Assembly: GCA_041554195.1 (NCBI GenBank)
Contig: JBFFMJ010000013.1
Location: 1 to 63,341, forward strand
Reading direction: 5' to 3'
From: JAPHSX01 sp041554195
GTDB taxonomy: Bacteria; Pseudomonadota; Gammaproteobacteria; Thiohalomonadales; Thiohalomonadaceae
Length of the DNA stretch: 63,341 nucleotides
In this document: one piece after another, positions 53,618 to 61,616 of the stretch
Layout of the letters: every line of letters begins with the position of its first letter
Numbering within the stretch: the first letter of the stretch is position 1
Position numbers and translations under genes: made by a program
Notes under the pieces: model-generated
The model's database searches: none
Seen by the model: the letters and a program-made list of their open reading frames with translations, nothing else
Told to the model about the DNA's origin: nothing

Positions 53618-53980
53618 ATGAAACGTTACGTTATCGCTCTGTGCGCTCTGGTGACAGGGCTCACTCTGGCTTTCCCTACAATGGCTGACAACCGGCGCGA
53701 TGGTGACGGTCGCCAGAATTACGGCCACGATTATCGCGGACACCACGGCTATCGCAATCGTCCCTATGATCGCAATCGCCACTATCGGCAGCACCAGCAC
53801 CGCAAATACCACTACAATTACCATGGCCACTGGCGCTCGTGGGATGACTTCGACCGTTATATGAAACGCAATCCCCGCCTGCGTCGCCATGGCCACTACT
53901 ATCATGACGGGGCGCACCTGATGTTCCGCACCTGCCCGCCGGATACCGGCATGTGCTTCTTCTTCTCCATCGGGCGTTGA
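53618..53980 (+). CDS. small exported His/Tyr/Arg-rich protein
   Basis: A 120-residue precursor with signal peptide (ALVTGLTLAFPTMADN). The mature part to about 90 is made of irregular H-x-Y, R-x-Y and HGH units with about 16 histidines and 15 tyrosines. The C-terminus, with TCPPDTGMCFFFSIGR, has two cysteines. High histidine content suggests metal binding or pH-dependent interaction; no family is recognised. Start follows GAGGTG. Confidence 0.72.
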   Translation: MKRYVIALCALVTGLTLAFPTMADNRRDGDGRQNYGHDYRGHHGYRNRPYDRNRHYRQHQHRKYHYNYHGHWRSWDDFDRYMKRNPRLRRHGHYYHDGAHLMFRTCPPDTGMCFFFSIGR

Positions 53981-54000
53981 GCCGTTGCCAGAAAGTAAAA

Positions 54001-54067
54001 AGGGGACTGAGGGATTACTAAATAGCCAACGCGTACATCTGGTTAAGATTTAGTCCCGCCGTCCCCC
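54001..54067. repeat. REP/MITE-like imperfect palindrome
   Basis: Left arm GGGGACTGAGGGATTACTAAAT (54002-54023) pairs with right arm ATTTAGTCCCGCC-GTCCCC (about 54048-54066) with a few mismatches. The 67-bp structure resembles short palindromes mobilised by REP-associated tyrosine transposases. No such transposase is in the window. Confidence 0.6.
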
Positions 54068-54230
54068 TCTACTTGGTCTTAACATAAGGTAATTTCAGCA
54101 GAGGGAAAAATGGCACGGAAAGAGCCCCGCGTTCACTCAATTCAAGACTCTGTTGCCCGTAGACGCCCTGATTATTGCGGGAAAAAAACCGGATGAACAG
54201 CGCTACACTGAGAGACGCAAGGAGGAAAGC

Positions 54231-54695
54231 ATGCACAAAATAGTGATGTTTCATGGAAGGTCGGTGGATGTCACCCTCACACCTGAGGCGGCGAGAATGT
54301 GCGAGACCATCACCGAACCGCTGCTGTTAGAGGTGCAGATCTACTTTAGCTGCGTGCTTGTCAAACGCGTTGCCATCTACACTGCCACGCCACAGGATGG
54401 GGCATGGCAACTTGAGCCCGGGCAGTTCGCCGCATTATTGAAAGAGTCGCAGCCGCTAGGCGACAAACTCGCGGTGCGCTTCAACACCGTGATGACTACC
54501 ATCTGCCCGGTTTCAGACTACCTCGGCCCGCCACCCGCCACCGACTTCAAGATCCATCGTGAGGGGGTCTATGTTCCTCGTTGGCTGGAGATCGACTACC
54601 GGGATGGCAAATGGTACGGCGACTATGGCTGGCAATCCAGCATAAGGGGCGATTCGAATACCGTTCAGGTCAGGGCTGGTGCCATAAAAAAATAG
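54231..54695 (+). CDS. hypothetical 154-residue protein
   Basis: A soluble protein of mixed alpha/beta character starting MHKIVMFHGRSVDVTLTPEA. An aromatic C-terminal region reads VPRWLEIDYRDGKWYGDYGW. No signal peptide and no family recognised. A very strong ribosome site (AAGGAGG, 8 bases before the ATG) fixes the start at 54231 and rejects a longer frame from 54153. Confidence 0.7.
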   Translation: MHKIVMFHGRSVDVTLTPEAARMCETITEPLLLEVQIYFSCVLVKRVAIYTATPQDGAWQLEPGQFAALLKESQPLGDKLAVRFNTVMTTICPVSDYLGPPPATDFKIHREGVYVPRWLEIDYRDGKWYGDYGWQSSIRGDSNTVQVRAGAIKK

Positions 54696-54724
54696 TGCAA
54701 ATTGCTCTCTTGTATTGAGTACGC

Positions 54725-54933
54725 ACGGTATCAGACGCAATACCGTTCCCTTTTGTGCTATGGTTTCAACGATATAGGTTACTAAACACTGGAGGGTAAA
54801 GATGATTGTCGTAAAAACCTTCCGGGTAGATAGCGAATAACTCCATTCAGCTCTGACTGCCCGGTTCCTGAACCGGGGCTCACCATGCCCCAGAATCAAA
54901 TTCGACTAGACGCCTATAGCGTCAGGGGTTTTT
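54725..54933 (+). promoter_or_regulatory. attenuator-like leader of the rsgA homologue
   Basis: The leader holds, in order, an inverted repeat ACGGTAT-N8-ATACCGT (54725-54746, possible operator) and a 12-codon ORF with a perfect ribosome site (54802-54840). A hairpin CCCGGTTC/GAACCGGG follows (54860-54877). A second hairpin GGGGC/GCCCC (54875-54891) shares bases with the first, so both cannot form. Last come GACGC/GCGTC (54909-54923) and an AGGGG ribosome site before the ATG. Mutually exclusive stems after a leader peptide suggest translation-coupled control. Confidence 0.55.
54802..54840 (+). CDS. putative 12-residue leader peptide
   Basis: The reading frame encodes MIVVKTFRVDSE and stops at TAA. 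GGAGGG lies exactly 5 bases before its ATG, one of the best ribosome sites in the window, and no other ORF uses it. It precedes alternative hairpins and the rsgA-like gene. The peptide shows no run of a single amino acid, so the signal, if any, would not be simple amino-acid starvation. Confidence 0.5.
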   Translation: MIVVKTFRVDSE

Positions 54934-55965
54934 ATGTCTACGCAATACTCCCTATCTCAACTGGGTTGGAACCACTTCTTTCAGCAACAGCTCTCACTTG
55001 AAGAGTACGAAGCCGTGACACCGGCAAGAGTCGTCGGGCAGGAGCGCTCCTTACTGCACCTGCTCACCACTCGCGGCAAACTGTCATTGCCCATCACCGC
55101 CTCCATGCCAGAGGTGACGGTGGGGGACTGGTTGTTGCTGGATAGTCACAATGGATTTCAACGCTTATTGGAGCGATCTTCACTCTTTTCACGTAAGGCC
55201 GCTGGCACAAAGGTAAGCCGACAGCTCATCGCTGCCAATATCGATACCGTGTTCGTGGTGAGCTCGATGAATCAGGACTTCAACCTCAACCGTTTTGAAC
55301 GCTACCTGGCACTGACCAACGAGAGCGACGTCGAGGCGGTGATCGTGCTGACCAAAGCCGACTGCTGTGATGAGCCACAAGCCTACCTGGCAAAGGCGCA
55401 GTCACTTGGCAAGTCACTGGATGTGGTGGCCGTTAACAGTCTCGACCCTCAGAGTGTCGAACAGTTAATGCCCTGGTGCCAGCCGGCTAAAACCGTTGCC
55501 TTTCTCGGTTCATCCGGCGTGGGCAAATCAACCCTGATTAATACCCTGCTGGGGCAACCCCTGCAGCGCACACACTCCATTCGTGAAGATGACGATAAGG
55601 GGCGACACACCACCACGGGGCGCTCAATACACCTGTTACCCTCCGGTGCCCTGTTACTCGACACACCGGGTATGAGGGAGTTACAGCTTGCCGAGTGTGA
55701 GCACGGTATTGATGAGACCTTTGCAGAGATTACAGCGCTGGCACAACAGTGCAGATTTTCTGACTGTCAGCACCAGGGAGAACCGGGCTGCGCCGTGAGG
55801 GAGGCGATTACCGCAGGAGCGCTCGATGAGCGACGCCTGGAGAGCTATCTCAAACTTATGCGCGAGCAAGCCTTCAACAAGGCGACACTGGCACAAAGGC
55901 GTGCGCAGGACCGTGAATTTGGCCGCTATGTCAGGTCTGTTATGAAGAGTAAAAGGGAGGAATAG
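54934..55965 (+). CDS. rsgA: ribosome small subunit-dependent GTPase A (RsgA)
   Basis: A 343-residue circularly permuted GTPase that checks late 30S assembly. OB-fold domain at about 30-105, then G4 (VLTKAD), G1 (GSSGVGKSTLIN) and G3 (LDTPGMREL) in permuted order. The zinc knuckle is CRFSDCQHQGEPGC, followed by helices. Such proteins can be a second RsgA copy; no psd or orn gene, usual neighbours, is beside it. A structured leader precedes the gene. Confidence 0.93.
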   Translation: MSTQYSLSQLGWNHFFQQQLSLEEYEAVTPARVVGQERSLLHLLTTRGKLSLPITASMPEVTVGDWLLLDSHNGFQRLLERSSLFSRKAAGTKVSRQLIAANIDTVFVVSSMNQDFNLNRFERYLALTNESDVEAVIVLTKADCCDEPQAYLAKAQSLGKSLDVVAVNSLDPQSVEQLMPWCQPAKTVAFLGSSGVGKSTLINTLLGQPLQRTHSIREDDDKGRHTTTGRSIHLLPSGALLLDTPGMRELQLAECEHGIDETFAEITALAQQCRFSDCQHQGEPGCAVREAITAGALDERRLESYLKLMREQAFNKATLAQRRAQDREFGRYVRSVMKSKREE

Positions 55966-56328
55966 GAGCAGAGGTCAAAACCACAAGGGATAGATGACCT
56001 TATACCCATTGTAATGCGTTGTTTTATGGGGCTGCAGAGTAGCGTAAAATGTATAAGAATAATTATTTTATCATATACTAATAAAGCTTTTTTTCATGGC
56101 AGTGTTCCAATGGTCTGATAGATACAGCGTCGGCAATTCCAATAGGGACAGCGATCACAAACAGTAACGTTCTTGTTTGTCACTCATGGGGTGATAACCG
56201 AGGCCCACCTTTTGCGAGCAGGGGACAGCACAGGTTAATCCCATGGAGTCACCAGCCATCGTTGGTAGGTATAAGGGGGGAGAGTCCTTGAAAGATGTTT
56301 ATAAAGGACACTGCCCCTTACATTCTAC
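55966..56328. other. 363-bp AT-rich intergenic region
   Basis: No gene supported. It contains an AT-rich block (about 56055-56095) and, near the right end (56299-56325), TTATAAAGGACACTGCCCCTTA. That sequence is a degenerate member of the short palindrome family seen at 60687, 61553 and 63166. Confidence 0.5.
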
Positions 56329-56793
56329 TCATTCAATCTCCCGTCTCATCTTTAATCTTATCTCTTTTCGTTTGGCGTGATAGTCAGCGGAATCTCCATA
56401 TTCAAGATAGTTTTCATATCTTTTATGTTTGAAGCCGACCTTTTTTGAGTGCTTGATCGGGCACCAAAACTCCTCTGTTCTTGCCGCTATCTCTGATACA
56501 TACTGCATCACACCATTAAAATAACCGCAATAGACACAAAAGAACTTCTCCATAAAATTTAGATACATTAAAGAGTGTCTATCTATAAAAATATACTTCT
56601 TCCTCTCCACCAACGGGATCTCATACGCTCTAAAATTGAGCGTCTGATATATGCTCGCCGCAATATCCAATATGAATGCAGGCACAACCATGATAAGAAT
56701 TGACGGGATAGTTATAAAAAAGCCAAACCTTATTCGCGATAAGAATTTGTAGGAAAAAATATTTATATCGGGTTTTTGCTGTATTTCGTTCAT
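56329..56793 (-). CDS. hypothetical AT-rich membrane protein
   Basis: A 154-residue protein with one strong membrane segment (about 28-50), followed by YIFIDRHSLMYLNFMEKFFCVYCGYFNG, quoted here in parts: IDRHSLMYLN, then FFCVYCGYFNG, with a CxxC. It continues WCPIKHSKK and a basic tail. The CxxC/WCPIKH pattern recalls an uncharacterised family of small membrane proteins. GAAGGA precedes the ATG. The gene is markedly AT-rich, consistent with acquisition. Confidence 0.68.
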   Translation of the reverse strand: MNEIQQKPDINIFSYKFLSRIRFGFFITIPSILIMVVPAFILDIAASIYQTLNFRAYEIPLVERKKYIFIDRHSLMYLNFMEKFFCVYCGYFNGVMQYVSEIAARTEEFWCPIKHSKKVGFKHKRYENYLEYGDSADYHAKRKEIRLKMRREIE

Positions 56794-56959
56794 GACTATC
56801 CTTCAAAACTTGGGGCAGAGCTTAAATATCCACCTCCTTGTGAAACGCTGATAATTAACTCCAGAAGAGTCCAGTTTTCGTTAAAATATGCCCTGAAGCT
56901 ATTTTTTTGAATCAAGGTATTCCCGGCACGCCAACATCTTTACTAGAAGGGGGGGCGTG

Positions 56960-57289
56960 CCTGAGGAATCCCCACAAAATAGTCAATCAGGTCCATTATT
57001 TGAATGGATAAATTAAGATAATTGAATGCATGCATGGTGAATTTGTGATCTCATCAAGTCACCACAACCAAAGAAAGCCCCCAGCCATGCATGCCCGTAA
57101 AGTGTCTCATAAAATCCTCTTCAATACCCCACCCCGGATACATAAGGCGCGTCTTGCGGCATTGGAGGAGTGACAGCTCGTTGCTCTCAAATCATCATCT
57201 GTATGCGCAGCGAGAAGGCATCTACCACCCATGACCGCGCCCATGATTGGCTGTGGACAACGGCCGTGAATTTGTGGGAATCCCTCAGG
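56960..57289 (+). mobile_element. internally deleted insertion sequence, 330 bp
   Basis: Bounded by inverted repeats: CCTGAGGAATCCCCACAAAAT (56960-56980) and ATTTGTGGGAATCCCTCAGG (57270-57289), about 18 of 20 positions complementary. Between them lies a fused start and end of an IS4-like transposase. The sequence inside its right end matches the end of a second element at 63202-63341. The middle of the gene is lost, so this is a non-autonomous, MITE-like derivative. Confidence 0.7.
57087..57269 (+). pseudogene. IS4-like transposase, N- and C-terminal remains
   Basis: The frame starts MHARKVSHKILF, with RIHKARLAALEE as in IS4-family N-termini, then has an in-frame TGA (57171-57173). It continues in the same frame through ALKSSSVCAARRHLPP to a final TGA at 57267-57269, next to the right inverted repeat. 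Only 61 codons remain, with no DDE residues. The last codons align without gaps to the partial transposase at 63222-63341. Confidence 0.6.
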
Positions 57290-57383
57290 GTCTGTCCCCT
57301 CTTATTCTCTGTTTTCTCTTGAAAACAGTCGATGCCGCCCAAATTATTGCCATCACATAACTATTCAATTTAGTGGGGTATAC

Positions 57384-58025
57384 ATGTTTTACGGAGTTAG
57401 TCATATCGTTGTACCGGTGACAGATCTGGAGCGTAGCGCCAGGATCTGGCGTGATGTCATCGGCTTTGTAGAATCCCGCCGTGGTGAGGAGTATGTCGAT
57501 ATGGACTCCGGAAATGTCGCTATTCGTTTGATGACGGTGCCGAGCGTCGAATCCAACATCTCAGTGCGCCTGAATGTGCATGATGTAGAGGCGACCTATC
57601 AGCAACTACTGGCTGCTGGTACCAGCTCACGCTACGCCCCGATGCATACCCCGGATCTGGAGGATATGGCCTGTGTCACTGATCCCGATGGGCACTCCAT
57701 CGTACTGTGGCGAGCCCTGACCGAAGATGAGTGGGACTTTGTCCCGGATCTGCCCAAACAGGGCGAGTGGTATCCCGATGCCGAGGCGCTACTGAAACGC
57801 CTGCTTGCCCATGTGCCGGCCCTGTTCCGTATGCTCGCCCGCCGCAAGGTTACCCGAGTCGTAGAGGAACTGGCTAAGGAAGACAATAGTGCGGTAAATC
57901 GCGAGCACGTTATCAGGGGGTATATCATGTCATCGGCGAAGGTCACCCGCTCGCGTCTGATTGAACCCTTACGTGCAGAGGGAATCAATCCGGATGATTA
58001 CCAGAAAGAGTTCGACTACGAATAG
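57384..58025 (+). CDS. VOC-domain protein fused to a PCP_red-like C-terminal domain
   Basis: A 213-residue protein. Residues 1-115 form a glyoxalase/VOC module: SHIVVPVTDLERSARIW at the start and CVTDPDGHSIVLWR at the end. Residues 130-213 (YPDAEALLKRLLAHVP, then REHVIRGYIMSSAKVTRSRL) are helical. They resemble the PCP_red domain first noted in the protochlorophyllide reductase 57-kDa subunit. Ribosome site GGGG. The pairing is unusual; substrate unknown. Confidence 0.8.
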   Translation: MFYGVSHIVVPVTDLERSARIWRDVIGFVESRRGEEYVDMDSGNVAIRLMTVPSVESNISVRLNVHDVEATYQQLLAAGTSSRYAPMHTPDLEDMACVTDPDGHSIVLWRALTEDEWDFVPDLPKQGEWYPDAEALLKRLLAHVPALFRMLARRKVTRVVEELAKEDNSAVNREHVIRGYIMSSAKVTRSRLIEPLRAEGINPDDYQKEFDYE

Positions 58026-58222
58026 CTCAGCTCTGAAGTAAACAGGGTCAGGGAACAATTGTTTCTAATATTAGCGAATAATGCTCTCCGCCCCGCTTTT
58101 TCTCAAAGTGGTCTAAAATAAAAAAGTCGGTGACACAGATGAATCATAGTCATATGTATTTGTCATAGCCCCCCTATATACGAAATCAATATGACAGCCA
58201 GATAGTAGAAGGTGCTAAAGAA

Positions 58223-59503
58223 GTGAAATCATTTCTTTCGTTGTTAATCGTAACTCTTGTTATGGCGATCACCGGCTGCAGCGGCGGGGGCGGTAACGGT
58301 GGTGATAGCGGTGTTGCACCGTCAATCTCTTCACTCTCCTACTATCCGACCTATGCCTATGTGAATGATGGGGGCGGTCAGATCGAAGTGAATGGAACGG
58401 TCAGTTTTGTTGACCCGGACGGCGATGTGAGTACGGTAACGCTCAGGGTACGGGACTCTACAGGGCAGGCAGTGGTTAATGAAGTGATACCGGTAATCGG
58501 TGCCGGTGGCATAACTAGTGGTACTCTAAATGCGCAGATTTTGATAAGCACTGTCGTAGCGGATAATTACACGGTGCAGGTGTTTGTGACCGATGCCAGT
58601 GGCCACCAGTCAAACCAGCTGGAAGGGGGATTCCGCATCACGGACTTTCCCTGGGTGACGAAAACGCCGATGCAGACACCACGCCTTAAATTTTCAGCTG
58701 CCACCGTTAATGGCCTGATCTATGTGATGGGTGGCGGTGATGCACTGTCGGGTGTCACCCCCAAGCCACCGATGACCACCGTGGAAATATACAACCCCGC
58801 GAACGATACCTGGTCCACAGGGGCAGCGATGCCGCTTGCCGTATCAGAAGCGATGTCAGCAGTGGTCAATGGCAAGATCTATGTGATCGGTGGCAAACCT
58901 GACCTGAATCCTGCAAGCAACGCGGTACAGGAGTACGACCCGGTGGCAAACAGTTGGAGCTTGAAGACAACTATGCCGGACTCGCGTTATGCGGCCGCCG
59001 CAATGGCCTATAACAATCTGATCTACATCGCGGGGGGGACGGGTACCGGGACTGAGCTGGATTCACTGCTGATATACGATCCGACTGCGGACAGCTGGAG
59101 TGCAGGTTCGCAAATGAGCCAGGCACGGCATGGTCAGTCCGGCGCAGAGGTTAACGCTCAGCTGCTAGTCTACGGTGGTTATAACTTAAGCGGCTATCTG
59201 GGCACACTCGAAAGCTATAATCCGCTTCAAGACACTTGGACCACAAAGACCTCGGGTATGCCGCGCACAGAGGTGGGCGTCGCCGTCGATAGCGGTTTGT
59301 TCTACGCATTCGGTGGCAACAACGCCTTAAGTCGTACACTGGATTCGAGTGCTATGTATGACAGCGTAACCGACACATGGACAAGCAAGACCGCCATGCC
59401 CGTTGCCATCGGTTTTGCCCGTGCTGTAACCGTCAACGGCAAGATCTATGTCTTTGATTCCACGGCTACGCTGGAATACACACCAGCGAATGATGGCATG
59501 TAA
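58223..59503 (+). CDS. Kelch-repeat lipoprotein
   Basis: A 426-residue lipoprotein starting at GTG. Lipobox ITGC with the acylated Cys at about 19, then a Gly-rich linker and an Ig-like region (about 33-140). Six Kelch motifs follow, each with a GG turn (VMGGG, VIGGK, IAGGT, VYGGY, AFGGN, VFDS) and a downstream W. Six blades suffice for a complete beta-propeller. It is probably on the cell surface or outer membrane and binds protein or glycan; ligand unknown. Confidence 0.88.
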   Translation: MKSFLSLLIVTLVMAITGCSGGGGNGGDSGVAPSISSLSYYPTYAYVNDGGGQIEVNGTVSFVDPDGDVSTVTLRVRDSTGQAVVNEVIPVIGAGGITSGTLNAQILISTVVADNYTVQVFVTDASGHQSNQLEGGFRITDFPWVTKTPMQTPRLKFSAATVNGLIYVMGGGDALSGVTPKPPMTTVEIYNPANDTWSTGAAMPLAVSEAMSAVVNGKIYVIGGKPDLNPASNAVQEYDPVANSWSLKTTMPDSRYAAAAMAYNNLIYIAGGTGTGTELDSLLIYDPTADSWSAGSQMSQARHGQSGAEVNAQLLVYGGYNLSGYLGTLESYNPLQDTWTTKTSGMPRTEVGVAVDSGLFYAFGGNNALSRTLDSSAMYDSVTDTWTSKTAMPVAIGFARAVTVNGKIYVFDSTATLEYTPANDGM

Positions 59504-59598
59504 CGCTTAGGGGGGAGTGGAACTAAAAACTCTCGTCTGTGAGTCTATACTGTAATAACACACCTGCATACTCAACTATCTTAAGTGGAGGTGGTCAC

Positions 59599-60672
59599 GT
59601 GAGTATTTCCATGATTACTGCAAGGGCTTACGGCCTGGCACTGATGCTGTTATTGAGCAGTGTCGCCATGGCAGGTGGTCCGCTGGTGGTAGACAGCCCC
59701 TCCGGCAGTTATCGCCTGCCGACCTCTGCCGTGAATACCACCGATATCCCGCAGCTGGTTATCGCCGCCGATGCCCCCGACGATGAGCCGCTTCCCTACT
59801 ACCGCATCGCCGATGACACCTACATGCTGTTTGGCAACATCGCCGAGGTGGATGAGCACAATCGCGGCTGGAACGGTAATGCCGGATTCATCGTGACAGA
59901 GGCGGGGGTATTTGTGGTCGATGCCCTCGGCAGCCCTAAACTGGGCAGGCGATTTCTCGCGACCATTCGTAGCGTGACCGACAAGCCGGTGCGTTATCTG
60001 CTGCTCACCCATAATCATCCCGACCACTCCTACGGTGCCATCGCCTTTCGACGCCATACCGATGCCACGGTGATCGCCCACAAAGGAACACTCGATTACA
60101 TCCACTCTGAGCAGATCGACAGCTCGGTGGACTATCGGCGCAGCTTCATCGAAGCGGACATGGAGAACTTTGCCGCCGTTGCCCCCGACGTGTTGATTGA
60201 GGGTGATACATATAGTGAAAAGCGTTTCACCCTGGGGGAGAAGAGCTTCATCGTATACAACAGTGGCAGCCACCATTCGCACGGCGATCTGGTACTGCAA
60301 CAGCTGCCGCAGAATATCCTCTGGATCTCCGATCTCGCCTTCAATCAACGCACCACCTACATGGGTGACGGTAACAGCAAACAGGCCATAACGGGTCAGG
60401 AGTGGCTGCTGAAAAAATTCGCTGATGCAAAATTGATGGTACCCGGTCACGGCAGCGCACAGAGCGCACCATTCGCCATGGTGGGGAAAACACGCCACTA
60501 CATGCAGCGCCTGCGTAATGAGATGGGCGAGGCGGTAGAGGAGGGAGTTGATTTAAAGGAGGCGGTGGATGGTTCCGATTTTCCCGACTGGCATGATAGT
60601 CGGCTCTATGAGCTGAATCACCGTAGCAATGCTAACTTTGTTTATCGGGAGATGGAGTTGGAGTTGTTTTAG
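59599..60672 (+). CDS. exported SoxH-like MBL-fold zinc metallohydrolase
   Basis: A 357-residue precursor with signal peptide (GLALMLLLSSVAMAGG). The MBL motif is LLLTHNHPDHSYGA, with His in SGSHHSHGD, Asp in ISDLAFN and His in VPGHGS. It resembles SoxH and quinoprotein-relay metallohydrolases linked to sulfur or alcohol oxidation. The start is a GTG at 59599, with GGAGG 7 bases upstream; the frame also reaches a GTG at 59539 with no site. No other sox gene is adjacent. Confidence 0.87.
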   Translation: MSISMITARAYGLALMLLLSSVAMAGGPLVVDSPSGSYRLPTSAVNTTDIPQLVIAADAPDDEPLPYYRIADDTYMLFGNIAEVDEHNRGWNGNAGFIVTEAGVFVVDALGSPKLGRRFLATIRSVTDKPVRYLLLTHNHPDHSYGAIAFRRHTDATVIAHKGTLDYIHSEQIDSSVDYRRSFIEADMENFAAVAPDVLIEGDTYSEKRFTLGEKSFIVYNSGSHHSHGDLVLQQLPQNILWISDLAFNQRTTYMGDGNSKQAITGQEWLLKKFADAKLMVPGHGSAQSAPFAMVGKTRHYMQRLRNEMGEAVEEGVDLKEAVDGSDFPDWHDSRLYELNHRSNANFVYREMELELF

Positions 60673-60686
60673 CTGAGGGGGAATCG

Positions 60687-60711
60687 TTAAAGGGTACTGC
60701 CCTTTAATTTG
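60687..60711. repeat. short palindromic repeat, copy 1
   Basis: TTAAAGGGTACTGCCCTTTAATTTG contains the inverted arms AAAGGG and CCCTTT around TACTG. Near-identical copies occur at 63166 and, degraded, at 61553 and 56299. It lies between two converging genes and could serve as a weak terminator or as a REP element. Confidence 0.65.
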
Positions 60712-60744
60712 AGCCACTTATTGTTTTCCTGGTTAACAGCCCTT

Positions 60745-61464
60745 TCAGTATATCCCGGGAAATAATCGATAACGCACGCGTTGTGCATAGTCCCGATAGC
60801 CCGGCAACTCTTCCTGTAAAGTCCGGTCTTCAAGTGCGGTTCTAATCACCGCGATGACTGTTGCTGCTGCTGCCGGGATCAGTGTCCATACCGAGCCCAG
60901 GGCAAGAACCATACCGAACAGCGCAACAATATTTCCGGCATAACCCGGATGGCGCACAAAACGGTACGGCCCTGTGTCACACACCTCATGTCCTCGCTCC
61001 GTCTGAATGCGCACCACGCTGGAGAAAAAACGATTTTCCGCCAAAGCCCACGAAGCGAAAGCGTATCCTAGCGAGATCAGAATGAAGCCTGTCACGATGA
61101 GCCATAGCGGAAACGCGGAGGACCAGTGATAGCGGTGATCCAGCCCTGCTACAATGACCATGGGAAAGCCGATACTCACCGCCATCAGTGGGGCCAGCAC
61201 TTTGTCCCAGGGTTTTGCTTCTTGCATCTTCTCAATATTTTGCCTTTCGGCCATTATTCCGGGGTGGCGTCGTTCTGCCCAGATGCGCCCACCAATGCCG
61301 GCGGCCAGGATCAGCGCGGCATATAGCCAGGCCTGCCACCAGCCGAGCTCGCCGCCGCAGATAAATAAAATCAGCGGGATTAGTAGGTACGCCACCGCCA
61401 GCCTGAACCACTGGCGAGGGGATGCGGTTTGAGCTGCCTCTTTATTAGCCGTGTTTGCTGACAT
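60745..61464 (-). CDS. isoprenylcysteine carboxyl methyltransferase-family membrane protein
   Basis: A 239-residue protein with about five membrane segments. The C-terminal cofactor motif is GPYRFVRHPGYAGNI, followed by EDRTLQEELPGYRDYAQRVRYRL, quoted in parts: EDRTLQEELPG and YRDYAQRVRY, typical of ICMT/PEMT-like methyltransferases. In bacteria the substrate is usually unknown, probably a lipid. GAGGAA precedes the ATG. An OYE reductase is the next upstream gene. Confidence 0.88.
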   Translation of the reverse strand: MSANTANKEAAQTASPRQWFRLAVAYLLIPLILFICGGELGWWQAWLYAALILAAGIGGRIWAERRHPGIMAERQNIEKMQEAKPWDKVLAPLMAVSIGFPMVIVAGLDHRYHWSSAFPLWLIVTGFILISLGYAFASWALAENRFFSSVVRIQTERGHEVCDTGPYRFVRHPGYAGNIVALFGMVLALGSVWTLIPAAAATVIAVIRTALEDRTLQEELPGYRDYAQRVRYRLFPGIY

Positions 61465-61552
61465 GATGCTTCCTCTAAATAGAATAGATTTGAGTGTAGC
61501 CTAATGCCGCAACTTGAGGGGGGAAGAGCTCTTTTAACGTTTACTTCTGAGG

Positions 61553-61576
61553 TTTAAAGCGTACTGCCTCCTTTTG
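61553..61576. repeat. short palindromic repeat, degraded copy
   Basis: TTTAAAGCGTACTGCCTCCTTTTG matches the repeat at 60687 and 63166 with a few changes. It sits between the OYE gene and the methyltransferase gene. Confidence 0.5.
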
Positions 61577-61616
61577 TTCGGCGCCATAACAACCAATGTT
61601 GCCACCGGCCGTTGCT

